In this document: one piece after another, positions 11,435-24,005 of the stretch
Numbering within the stretch: the stretch's first letter is position 1
Layout: each line of letters begins with the position of its first letter
Source: Hydractinia symbiolongicarpus
Taxonomy: Eukaryota > Cnidaria > Hydrozoa > Anthoathecata > Hydractiniidae
Assembly (NCBI RefSeq): GCF_029227915.1
Contig: NC_079885.1
Span: 186,001 to 250,000 of the forward strand
Direction: 5' to 3'
Length of the DNA stretch: 64,000 nucleotides
Program-made: the position numbers and the translations under genes
Notes under the pieces: model-generated
Database searches by the model: none
Seen by the model: only the letters and a program-made list of their open reading frames with translations
What the model was told of the DNA's origin: nothing

Positions 11435-14400
11435 ATTTTTTAAATTATTTTTTCACCACTAAAACGCATAAGACTTGTAGTTTTTAAAAATGTTTTCATT
11501 TTTGATGAGACGCTGAATAAAAGAAGTTTAATCGCCGGCAAACGAAAACATACGATTTCCCGTAAATCCTGGACTCGGCCCGTATAGTCAAAAGTATACA
11601 AAGAAAGTACCCAGGGAGTAAACTGATTTCCCAAAGGATTTTTTAAATTATTATTTCACCACTAAAACGCATCAGACTTGTAGTTTTTAAAAATGTTTTC
11701 ATTTTTGATGAGACGCTGAATAAAAGAAGTTTAATCGCCGGCAAACGAAAACATACGATTTCCCGTAAATCCTGGACTCGGCCCGTATAGTCAAAAGTAT
11801 ACAAAGAAAGTACCCAGGGAGTAAACTGATTTCCCAAAGGATTTTTTAAATTATTATTTCACCACTAAAACGCATCAGACTTGTAGTTTTTAAAAATGTT
11901 TTCATTTTTGATGAGACGCTGAATAAAAGAAGTTTAATCGCCGGCAAACGAAAACCCGCGATTTCTCGTAAATCCCGGCTTGGCCCGTATAGTCAAAAGT
12001 ATACAAAAGAAAGTACCCAGGGAGTAAACTCATTTCCCGAACGATTTTTTAAATTATTTTTTCACCACTAAAACGCATGAGACTTGTAGTTCTCAAAAAT
12101 GTTTTCATTTTTGATGAGACGCTGAATAAAAGCAGTTTGATCGCCGGCAAACGAAAACCTGCGATTTCCCTAAATCCCGGACTCGGCCCGTATAGTCAAA
12201 AGTATACAAAGAAGGTACCCAGGGAGTAAACTCATTTCCAGAACAATTTTTTAAATTACTTTTTCACCACTAAAACGCATAAGACTTGTAGTTTTTAAAA
12301 ATGTTTTCATTTTTGATGAGACGCTGAATAAAAGAAGTTTAATCGCCGGCAAACGAAAACCCGCGATTTCCCGTAAATCCCGGGCTTGGCCCGTATAGTC
12401 AAAAGTATACAAAGAAAGCACCCAGGGAGTAAACTCATTTCCCGAACGATTTTTTAAATTATTATTTCACCACTAAAACGCATAAGACTTGTAGTTTTTA
12501 AAAATGTTTTCATTTTTGATGAGACGCTGAATAAAAGAAGTTTAATCGCCGGCAAACGAAAACATACGATTTCCCGTAAATCCTGGACTCGGCCCGTATA
12601 GTCAAAAGTATACAAAGAAAGTACCCAGGGAGTAAACTGATTTCCCAAAGGATTTTTTAAATTATTATTTCACCACTAAAACGCATCAGACTTGTAGTTT
12701 TTAAAAATGTTTTCATTTTTGATGAGACGCTGAATAAAAGAAGTTTAATCGCCGGCAAACGAAAACATACGATTTCCCGTAAATCCTGGACTCGGCCCGT
12801 ATAGTCAAAAGTATACAAAGAAAGTACCCAGGGAGTAAACTGATTTCCCAAAGGATTTTTTAAATTATTATTTCACCACTAAAACGCATCAGACTTGTAG
12901 TTTTTAAAAATGTTTTCATTTTTGATGAGACGCTGAATAAAAGAAGTTTAATCGCCGGCAAACGAAAACCCGCGATTTCTCGTAAATCCCGGCTTGGCCC
13001 GTATAGTCAAAAGTATACAAAAGAAAGTACCCAGGGAGTAAACTCATTTCCCGAACGATTTTTTAAATTATTTTTTCACCACTAAAACGCATGAGACTTG
13101 TAGTTCTCAAAAATGTTTTCATTTTTGATGAGACGCTGAATAAAAGCAGTTTGATCGCCGGCAAACGAAAACCTGCGATTTCCCTAAATCCCGGACTCGG
13201 CCCGTATAGTCAAAAGTATACAAAGAAGGTACCCAGGGAGTAAACTCATTTCCCGAACGATTTTTTAAATTATTTTTTCACCACTAAAACGCATGAGACT
13301 TGTAGTTCTCAAAAATGTTTTCATTTTTGATGAGACGCTGAATAAAAGCAGTTTGATCGCCGGCAAACGAAAACCTGCGATTTCCCTAAATCCCGGACTC
13401 GGCCCGTATAGTCAAAAGTATACAAAGAAGGTACCCAGGGAGTAAACTCATTTCCAGAACAATTTTTTAAATTACTTTTTCACCACTAAAACGCATAAGA
13501 CTTGTAGTTTTTAAAAATGTTTTCATTTTTGATGAGACGCTGAATAAAAGAAGTTTAATCGCCGGCAAACGAAAACCCGCGATTTCCCGTAAATCCCGGG
13601 CTTGGCCCGTATAGTCAAAAGTATACAAAGAAAGCACCCAGGGAGTAAACTCATTTCCCGAACGATTTTTTAAATTATTATTTCACCACTAAAACGCATA
13701 AGACTTGTAGTTTTTAAAAATGTTTTCATTTTTGATGAGACGCTGAATAAAAGAAGTTTAATCGCCGGCAAACGAAAACATACGATTTCCCGTAAATCCT
13801 GGACTCGGCCCGTATAGTCAAAAGTATACAAAGAAAGTACCCAGGGAGTAAACTGATTTCCCAAAGGATTTTTTAAATTATTATTTCACCACTAAAACGC
13901 ATCAGACTTGTAGTTTTTAAAAATGTTTTCATTTTTGATGAGACGCTGAATAAAAGAAGTTTAATCGCCGGCAAACGAAAACATACGATTTCCCGTAAAT
14001 CCTGGACTCGGCCCGTATAGTCAAAAGTATACAAAGAAAGTACCCAGGGAGTAAACTGATTTCCCAAAGGATTTTTTAAATTATTATTTCACCACTAAAA
14101 CGCATCAGACTTGTAGTTTTTAAAAATGTTTTCATTTTTGATGAGACGCTGAATAAAAGAAGTTTAATCGCCGGCAAACGAAAACCCGCGATTTCTCGTA
14201 AATCCCGGCTTGGCCCGTATAGTCAAAAGTATACAAAAGAAAGTACCCAGGGAGTAAACTCATTTCCCGAACGATTTTTTAAATTATTTTTTCACCACTA
14301 AAACGCATGAGACTTGTAGTTCTCAAAAATGTTTTCATTTTTGATGAGACGCTGAATAAAAGCAGTTTGATCGCCGGCAAACGAAAACCTGCGATTTCCC

Positions 14401-14678
14401 TAAATCCCGGACTCGGCCCGTATAGTCAAAAGTATACAAAGAAGGTACCCAGGGAGTAAACTCATTTCCAGAACAATTTTTTAAATTACTTTTTCACCAC
14501 TAAAACGCATAAGACTTGTAGTTTTTAAAAATGTTTTCATTTTTGATGAGACGCTGAATAAAAGAAGTTTAATCGCCGGCAAACGAAAACCCGCGATTTC
14601 CCGTAAATCCCGGGCTTGGCCCGTATAGTCAAAAGTATACAAAGAAAGCACCCAGGGAGTAAACTCATTTCCCGAACG
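11435..14678 (+). repeat. D-D-A-B-C2 HOR: 5-mer, 6-mer, 5-mer
   Basis: Three successive units start at 11435, 12449 and 13665. The first and third are five monomers (1,014 bp) in the order D-D-A-B-C2. The middle one is six monomers (1,216 bp), with B present twice (D-D-A-B-B-C2). The first of the two B units ends CCCGAACG rather than CCAGAACA, which shows where the extra monomer was inserted. The D units are recognised by ACATACGAT, and the downstream A and D heads share the rare ACGCATCAG. Confidence 0.88.
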
Positions 14679-17600
14679 ATTTTTTAAATTATTATTTCAC
14701 CACTAAAACGCATGAGACTTGTAGTTCTCAAAAATGTTTTCATTTTTAATGAGACGCTGAATAAAAGCAGTTTTATCGCCGGCAAACGAAAACCTGCGAT
14801 TTCCCTAAATCCCGGACTCGGCCCGTATAGTCAAAAGTATACAAAAAGGTACCCAGGGAGTAAACTCATTTCCCGAACGATTTTTTAAATTATTTTTTCA
14901 CCACTAAAACGCATGAGACTTGTAGTTCTCAAAAATGTTTTCATTTTTGATGAGACGCTGAATAAAAGCAGTTTGATCGCCGGCAAACGAAAACCTGCGA
15001 TTTCCCTAAATCCCGGACTCGGCCCGTATAGTCAAAAGTATACAAAGAAGGTACCCAGGGAGTAAACTCATTTCCAGAACAATTTTTTAAATTACTTTTT
15101 CACCACTAAAACGCATAAGACTTGTAGTTTTTAAAAATGTTTTCATTTTTGATGAGACGCTGAATAAAAGAAGTTTAATCGCCGGCAAACGAAAACCTGC
15201 GATTTCCCGTAAATCCTGGACTCAGCCCGTATAGTCAAAAGTATACAAAGAAAGTACCCAGGGAGTAAACTCATTTCCCAAACGATTTTTTAAATTATTA
15301 TTTCACCACTAAAACGCATGAGACTTGTAGTTTTCAAGAATGTTTTCATTTTTGATGAGACGCTGAATAAAAGAAGTTTAATCGCCGGCAAACGAAAACC
15401 CGCGATTTCCCGTAAATCCCGGACTTGGCACGTATAGTCGAATGTATACAAACAAAGTACCCTGTGAGTAAACTCATTTCCAGAACGATTTTTTAAATTA
15501 TTTTTTCACCACTAAAACGCATAAGACTTGTAGTTTTTAAAAATGTTTTCATTTTTAATGAGATGCTGAATAAAAGAAGTTTAATCGCCGGCAAACGAAA
15601 ACCCGCGATTTCTCGTAAATCCCGGCTTGGCCCGTATAGTCAAAAGTATACAAAAGAAAGTACCCAGGGAGTAAACTCATTTCCCGAACGATTTTTTAAA
15701 TTATTTTTTCACCACTAAAACGCATGAGACTTGTAGTTCTCAAAAATGTTTTCATTTTTGATGAGACGCTGAATAAAAGCAGTTTGATCGCCGGCAAACG
15801 AAAACCTGCGATTTCCCTAAATCCCGGACTCGGCCCGTATAGTCAAAAGTATACAAAGAAGGTACCCAGGGAGTAAACTCATTTCCAGAACAATTTTTTA
15901 AATTACTTTTTCACCACTAAAACGCATAAGACTTGTAGTTTTTAAAAATGTTTTCATTTTTGATGAGACGCTGAATAAAAGAAGTTTAATCGCCGGCAAA
16001 CGAAAACCCGCGATTTCCCGTAAATCCCGGACTTGGCACGTATAGTCGAATGTATACAAACAAAGTACCCTGTGAGTAAACTCATTTCCAGAACGATTTT
16101 TTAAATTATTTTTTCACCACTAAAACCCATAAGACTTGTAGTTTTTAAAAATGTTTTCATTTTTAATGAGACGCTGAATAAAAGAAGTTTAATCGCCGGC
16201 AAACGAAAACCCGCGATTTCTCGTAAATCCCGGCTTGGCCCGTATAGTCAAAAGTATACAAAACAAAGTACCCAGGGAGTAAACTCATTTCCCGAACGAT
16301 TTTTTAAATTATTTTTTCACCACTAAAACGCATGAGACTTGTAGTTCTCAAAAATGTTTTCATTTTTGATGAAACGCTGAATAAAAGCAGTTTTATCGCC
16401 GGCAAACGAAAACCTGCGATTTCCCTAAATCCCGGACTCGGCCCGTATAGTCAAAAGTATACAAAGAAGGTACCCAGGGAGTAAACTCATTTCCAGAACG
16501 ATTTTTTAAATTATTTTTTCACCACTAAAACGCATAAGACTTGTAGTTTTTAAAAATGTTTTCATTTTTGATGAGACGCTGAATAAAAGAAGTTTAATCG
16601 CCGGCAAACGAAAACATACGATTTCCCGTAAATCCTGGACTCGGCCCGTATAGTCAAAAGTATACAAAGAAAGTACCCAGGGAGTAAACTGATTTCCCAA
16701 AGGATTTTTTAAATTATTATTTCACCACTAAAACGCATCAGACTTGTAGTTTTTAAAAATGTTTTCATTTTTGATGAGACGCTGAATAAAAGAAGTTTAA
16801 TCGCCGGCAAACGAAAACCCGCGATTTCTCGTAAATCCCGGCTTGGCCCGTATAGTCAAAAGTATACAAAAGAAAGTACCCAGGAAGTAAACTCATTTCC
16901 CGAACGATTTTTTAAATTATTTTTTCACCACTAAAACGCATGAGACTTGTAGTTCTCAAAACTGTTTTCATTTTTGATGAGACGCTGAATAAAAGCAGTT
17001 TGATCGCCGGCAAACGAAAACCTGCGATTTCCCTAAATCCCGGACTCGGCCCGTATAGTCAAAAGTATACAAAGAAGGTACCCAGGGAGTAAACTCATTT
17101 CCAGAACAATTTTTTAAATTACTTTTTCACCACTAAAACGCATAAGACTTGTAGTTTTTAAAAATGTTTTCATTTTTGATGAGACGCTGAATAAAAGAAG
17201 TTTAATCGCCGGCAAACGAAAACCCGCGATTTCCCGTAAATCCCGGGCTTGGCCCGTATAGTCAAAAGTATACAAAGAAAGCACCCAGGGAGTAAAATCA
17301 TTTCCCGAACGATTTTTTAAATTATTATTTCACCACTAAAACGCATGAGACTTGTAGTTCTCAAAAATGTTTTCATTTTTGATGAGACGCTGAATAAAAG
17401 CAGTTTTATCGCCGGCAAACGAAAACCTGCGATTTCCCTAAATCCCGGACTCGGCCCGTATAGTCAAAAGTATACAAAAAGGTACCCAGGGAGTAAACTC
17501 ATTTCCCGAACTATTTTTTAAATTATTTTTTCACCACTAAAACGCATGAGACTTGTAGTTCTCAAAAATGTTTTCATTTTTGATGAGACGCTGAATAAAA

Positions 17601-18932
17601 GCAGTTTGATCGCCGGCAAACGAAAACCTGCGATTTCCCTAAATCCCGGACTCGGCCCGTATAGTCAAAAGTATACAAAGAAGGTACCCAGGGAGTAAAC
17701 TCATTTCCAGAACAATTTTTTAAATTACTTTTTCACCACTAAAACGCATAAGACTTGTAGTTTTTAAAAATGTTTTCATTTTTGATGAGACGCTGAATAA
17801 AAGAAGTTTAATCGCCGGCAAACGAAAACCTGCGATTTCCCGTAAATCCTGGACTCAGCCCGTATAGTCAAAAGTATACAAAGAAAGTACCCAGGGAGTA
17901 AACTCATTTCCCAAACGATTTTTTAAATTATTATTTCACCACTAAAACGCATGAGACTTGTAGTTTTCAAGAATGTTTTCATTTTTGATGAGACGCTGAA
18001 TAAAAGCAGTTTAATCGCCGGCAAACGAAAACCTGCGATTTCCCGTAAATCCCGGACTCGGCCCGTATAGTCAAAAGTATACCAAAGAAAGTACCCAGGG
18101 AGTAAACTCATTTCCAGAACGATTTTTTAAATTATTTTTTCACCACTAAAACGCATAAGACTTGTAGTTTTTAAAAATGTTTTCATTTTTGATGAGACGC
18201 TGAATAAAAGAAGTTTAATCGCCGGCAAACGAAAACCCGCGATTTCCCGTAAATCCCGGCTTGGCCCGTATAGTCAAAAGTATACCAAAGAAAGTACCCA
18301 GGGAGTAAACTCATTTCCAGAACGATTTTTTAAATTATTTTTTCACCACTAAAACGCATAAGACTTGTAGTTTTTAAAAATGTTTTCATTTTTGATGAGA
18401 CGCTGAATAAAAGAAGTTTAATCGCCGGCAAACGAAAACCCGCGATTTCCCGTAAATCCCGGCTTGTCCCGTATAGTCAAAAGTATACAAAAGAAAGTAC
18501 CCAGGGAGTAAACTCATTTCCCGAACGATTTTTTAAATTATTTTTTCACCACTAAAACGCATGAGACTTGTAGTTCTCAAAAATATTTTCATTTTTGATG
18601 AGACGCTGAATAAAAGCAGTTTAATCGCCGGCAAACGAAAACCTGCGATTTCCCTAAATCTCGGACTCGGCCCGTATAGTCAAAAGTATACAAAGAAAGT
18701 ACCCAGGGAGTAAACTCATTTCCAGAACGATTTTTCAAATTATTTTTTCACCACTAAAACGCATAAGACTTGTAGTTTTTAAAAATGTTTTCATTTTTGC
18801 TGAGACGCTGAATAAAAGAAGTTTAATCGCCGGCAAACGAAAACCTACGATTTCCCGTAAATCCCGGGCTTGGCCCGTATAGTCAAAAGTATACAAAGAA
18901 AGCACCCAGGGAGTAAACTCATTTCCCGAACG
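14679..18932 (+). repeat. Mixed block with B-B-C3 at both ends
   Basis: About 21 monomers with no single period. B-B-C3 at 14,679 and again at 17,312 (2,633 bp apart) share the contracted CAAAAAGGTACC and the GGACTCAGCC variant. In between lie C'-A-B-C-A-B-D-A-B-C2. From 17,918 an L unit leads into A-like and B' monomers and a CCTACGAT unit. No gene or unique DNA was seen. Confidence 0.75.
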
Positions 18933-19337
18933 ATTTTTTATATTATTTTTTTACCACTAAACGCATGAGACTTGTAGTTTTCAAAAATATTTTCATATTT
19001 GATGGGACGCTGAATAAAAGAAGTTTAATCGCCGGCAAACGAAAATCCGCGATTTCCCGTAAATCCCGGACTCGGCCCGTATAGTCAAAAGTATACAAAG
19101 AAAGTACCCAGGTAGTAAACTCATATCCCGAACGATTTTTTAAATTATTTTTTCACCACTAAAACGCATGAGACTTGTAGTTTTTAAAAATGTTTTCATT
19201 TTTGATGAGACGCTGAATAAAAGAAGTTTAATCGCCGGCAAACGAAAACCTGCGATTTCCCGTAAATCCTGGACTCGGACCGTATAGTCAAAAGTATACA
19301 AAGAAAGTACCCAGGGAGTAAGCTCATTTCCCAAACG
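18933..19337 (+). repeat. E-F pair before the hexamer domain
   Basis: One E monomer (TATATTATT, TTTGATGGG, AAAATCCGCG) followed by one F monomer (GGACTCGGACCG, GTAAGCTC). The same E-F pair precedes the blocks at 28,885, 30,916, 33,350, 37,003, 48,633 and 60,058, so it often marks a change of HOR type. Confidence 0.82.
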
Positions 19338-22300
19338 ATTTTTTAAATTATTATTTCACCACTAAAACGCATGAGACTTGTAGTTTTCAAGAATGTTTTC
19401 ATTTTTGATGAGACGCTGAATAAAAGCAGTTTAATCGCCGGCAAACGAAAACCCGCGATTTCCCGTAAATCCCGGACTTGGCACGTATAGTCGAATGTAT
19501 ACAAACAATGTACCCTGTGAGTAAACTCATTTCCAGAACGATTTTTTAAATTATTTTTTCACCACTAAAACGCATAAGACTTGTAGTTTTTAAAAATGTT
19601 TTCATTTTTGATGAGACGCTGAATAAAAGAAGTTTAATCGCCGGCAAACGAAAACCCGCGATTTCTCGTAAATCCCGGCTTGGCCCGTATAGTCAAAAGT
19701 ATACAAAAGAAAGTACCCAGGGAGTAAACTCATTTCCCGAACGATTTTTTAAATTATTTTTTCACCACTAAAACGCATGAGACTTGTAGTTCTCAAAAAT
19801 GTTTTCATTTTTGATGAGACGCTGAATAAAAGCAGTTTTATCGCCGGCAAACGAAAACCTGCGATTTCCCTAAATCCCGGACTCGGCCCGTATAGTCAAA
19901 AGTATACAAAGAAGGTACCCAGGGTGTAAACTCATTTCCAGAACGATTTTTTAAATTATTTTTTCACCACTAAAACGCATAAGACTTGTAGTTTTTAAAA
20001 ATGTTTTCATTTTTAATGAGACGCTGAATAAAAGAAGTTAAATCGCCGGCAAACGAAAACCCGCCATTTCCCGTAAACCCTGGATTCATCCCGTATAATC
20101 AAAAGTATACGAAGAAAGTACCCAGGGAGTAAACTGATTTCCCGAACGATTTTTTAAATTATTTTTTCACCACTAAAACGCATGACACTTGTAGTTTTCA
20201 AAAATGTTTTCATTTTTGATGAGACGCTGAATAAAAGACGTTTAATCGCCGGCAAACGAAAACCCGCTATTTTCCGTAAACCCCAGACTCGGCCCGCATA
20301 GTCAAAAGTATACAAAGAAAGTACCCAGGGAGTAAACTCATTTTCCCGAACGATTTTTTAAATTATTTTTTCACCACTAAAACGCATGAGACTTGTAGTT
20401 TTCAAAAATGTTTTCATTTTTGATGAGACGGTGAATAAAAGAAGTTTAATTGCCGGCAAACGAAAACCTGCGATTTCCCGTAAATCCTGGACTCGGCCCG
20501 TATAGTCAAAAGTATACAAAGAAAGTACCCAGGGAGTAAACTCATTTCCCAAACGATTTTTTAAATTATTATTTCACCACTAAAACGCATGAGACTTGTA
20601 GTTTTCAAGAATGTTTTCATTTTTGATGAGACGCTGAATAAAAGCAGTTTAATCGCCGGCAAACGAAAACCCGCGATTTCCCGTAAATCCCGGACTTGGC
20701 ACGTATAGTCGAATGTATACAAACAATGTACCCTGTGAGTAAACTCATTTTCAGAACGATTTTTTAAATTATTTTTTCACCACTAAAACGCATAAGACTT
20801 GTAGTTTTTAAAAATGTTTTCATTTTTGATGAGACGCTGAATAAAAGAAGTTTAATCGCCGGCAAACGAAAACCCGCGATTTCTCGTAAATCCCGGCTTG
20901 GCCCGTATAGTCAAAAGTATACAAAAGAAAGTACCCAGGGAGTAAACTCATTTCCCGAACGATTTTTTAAATTATTTTTTCACCACTAAAACGCATGAGA
21001 CTTGTAGTTCTTAAAAATGTTTTCATTTTTGATGAGACGCTGAATAAAAGCAGTTTTATCGCCGGCAAACGAAAACCTGCGATTTCCCTAAATCCCGGAC
21101 TCGGCCCGTATAGTCAAAAGTATACAAAGAAGGTACCCAGGGTGTAAACCCATTTCCAGAACGATTTTTTAAATTATTTTTTCACCACTAAAACGCATAA
21201 GACTTGTAGTTTTTAAAAATGTTTTCATTTTTAATGAGACGCTGAATAAAAGAAGTTAAATCGCCGGCAAACGAAAACCCGCCATTTCCCGTAAACCCTG
21301 GATTCATCCCGTATAATCAAAAGTATACGAAGAAAGTACCCAGGGAGTAAACTGATTTCCCGAACGATTTTTTAAATTATTTTTTCACCACTAAAACGCA
21401 TGACACTTGTAGTTTTCAAAAATGTTTTCATTTTTGATGAGACGCTGAATAAAAGACGTTTAATCGCCGGCAAACGAAAACCCGCTATTTTCCGTAAACC
21501 CCAGACTCGGCCCGCATAGTCAAAAGTATACAAAGAAAGTACCCAGGGAGTAAACTCATTTTCCCGAACGATTTTTTAAATTATTTTTTCACCACTAAAA
21601 CGCATGAGACTTGTAGTTTTCAAAAATGTTTTCATTTTTGATGAGACGGTGAATAAAAGAAGTTTAATTGCCGGCAAACGAAAACCTGCGATTTCCCGTA
21701 AATCCTGGACTCGGCCCGTATAGTCAAAAGTATACAAAGAAAGTACCCAGGGAGTAAACTCATTTCCCAAACGATTTTTTAAATTATTATTTCACCACTA
21801 AAACGCATGAGACTAGTAGTTTTCAAGAATGTTTTCATTTTTGATGAGACGCTGAATAAAAGCAGTTTAATCGCCGGCAAACGAAAACCCGCGATTTCCC
21901 GTAAATCCCGGACTTGGCACGTATAGTCGAATGTATACAAACAATGTACCCTGTGAGTAAACTCATTTTCAGAACGATTTTTTAAATTATTTTTTCACCA
22001 CTAAAACGCATAAGACTTGTAGTTTTTAAAAATGTTTTCATTTTTGATGAGACGCTGAATAAAAGAAGTTTAATCGCCGGCAAACGAAAACCCGCGATTT
22101 CTCGTAAATCCCGGCTTGGCCCGTATAGTCAAAAGTATACAAAAGAAAGTACCCAGGGAGTAAACTCATTTCCCGAACGATTTTTTAAATTATTTTTTCA
22201 CCACTAAAACGCATGAGACTTGTAGTTCTCAAAAATGTTTTCATTTTTGATGAGACGCTGAATAAAAGCAGTTTTATCGCCGGCAAACGAAAACCTGCGA

Positions 22301-22991
22301 TTTCCCTAAATCCCGGACTCGGCCCGTATAGTCAAAAGTATACAAAGAAGGTACCCAGGGAGTAAACTCATTTCCAGAACGATTTTTTAAATTATTTTTT
22401 CAGCACTAAAACGCATAAGACTTGTAGTTTTTAAAAATGTTTTCATTTTTAATGAGACGCTGAATAAAAGAAGTTAAATCGCCGGCAAACGAAAACCCGC
22501 CATTTCCCGTAAACCCTGGATTCATCCCGTATAATCAAAAGTATACGAAGAAAGTACCCAGGGAGTAAACTGATTTCCCGAACGATTTTTTAAATTATTT
22601 TTTCACCACTAAAACGCATGACACTTGTAGTTTTCAAAAATGTTTTCATTTTTGATGAGACGCTGAATAAAAGACGTTTAATCGCCGGCAAACGAAAACC
22701 CGCTATTTTCCGTAAACCCCAGACTCGGCCCGCATAGTCAAAAGTATACAAAGAAAGTACCCAGGGAGTAAACTCATTTTCCCGAACGATTTTTTAAATT
22801 ATTTTTTCACCACTAAAACGCATGAGACTTGTAGTTTTCAAAAATGTTTTCATTTTTGATGAGACGGTGAATAAAAGAAGTTTAATTGCCGGCAAACGAA
22901 AACCTGCGATTTCCCGTAAATCCTGGACTCGGCCCGTATAGTCAAAAGTATACAAAGAAAGTACCCAGGGAGTAAACTCATTTCCCAAACG
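19338..22991 (+). repeat. 1,218-bp hexamer HOR C'-A-B-H-I-K, three copies
   Basis: Units start at 19338, 20556 and 21774, each exactly 1,218 bp (six monomers). C' has TTCAAGAATG and ACAATGTACCCTGTGAG; H has GTTAAATC and ATTCATCCC; I has CATGACAC and TATTTTCCG; K has GACGGTG and AATTGCC. Copies 2 and 3 share CTCATTTTCAGAACG, absent from copy 1, and copy 3 alone has ACTAGTAG at its start and CAGCACTAAAACG in H. These private changes order the copies. Confidence 0.9.
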
Positions 22992-24005
22992 ATTTTTTAA
23001 ATTATTATTTCACCACTAAAACGCATGAGACTTGTAGTTTTCAAGAATGTTTTCATTTTTGATGAGACGCTGAATAAAAGCAGTTTAATCGCCGGCAAAC
23101 GAAAACCTGCGATTTCCCGTAAATCCCGGACTCGGCCCGTATAGTCAAAAGTATACCAAAGAAAGTACCCAGGGAGTAAACTCATTTCCCGAACGATTTT
23201 TTAAATTATTTTTTCACCACTAAAACGCATGAGACTTGTAGTTCTGAAAAATGTTTTCATTTTTGATGAGACGCTGAATAAAAGCAGTTTTATCGCCGGC
23301 AAACGAAAACCTGCGATTTCCCTAAATCCCGGACTCGGCCCGTATAGTCAAAAGTATACAAACAATGTACCCTGTGAGTAAACTCATTTCCAGAACGATT
23401 TTTTAAATTATTTTTTCACCACTAAAACGCATAAGACTTGTAGTTTTTAAAAATGTTTTCATTTTTGATGAGACGCTGAATAAAAGAAGTTTAATCGCCG
23501 GCAAACGAAAACCCGCGATTTCTCGTAAATCCCGGCTTGGCCCGTATAGTCAAAAGTATACAAAAGAAAGTACCCAGGGAGTAAACTCATTTCCCGAACG
23601 ATTTTTTAAATTATTTTTTCACCACTAAAACGCATGAGACTTGTAGTTCTCAAAAATGTTTTCATTTTTGATGAGACGCTGAATAAAAGCAGTTTTATCG
23701 CCGGCAAACGAAAACCTGCGATTTCCCTAAATCCCGGACTCGGCCCGTATAGTCAAAAGTATACAAAGAAGGTACCCAGGGAGTAAACTCATTTCCAGAA
23801 CGATTTTTTAAATTATTTTTTCAGCACTAAAACGCATAAGACTTGTAGTTTTTAAAAATGTTTTCATTTTTAATGAGACGCTGAATAAAAGAAGTTAAAT
23901 CGCCGGCAAACGAAAACCCGCCATTTCCCGTAAACCCTGGATTCATCCCGTATAATCAAAAGTATACGAAGAAAGTACCCAGGGAGTAAACTGATTTCCC
24001 GAACG
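22992..24005 (+). repeat. Transitional five monomers L-(B/C')-A-B-H
   Basis: After the third hexamer an L unit is followed at 23,195 by a hybrid. It has a B head and body (GCAGTTTTATC, CCCTAAATC, private CTGAAAAATG) but a C' tail (ACAATGTACCCTGTGAG). A, B and H follow as in the hexamer. The hybrid joins the B that normally follows L to the A that normally follows C', as expected for an unequal exchange. Confidence 0.82.
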
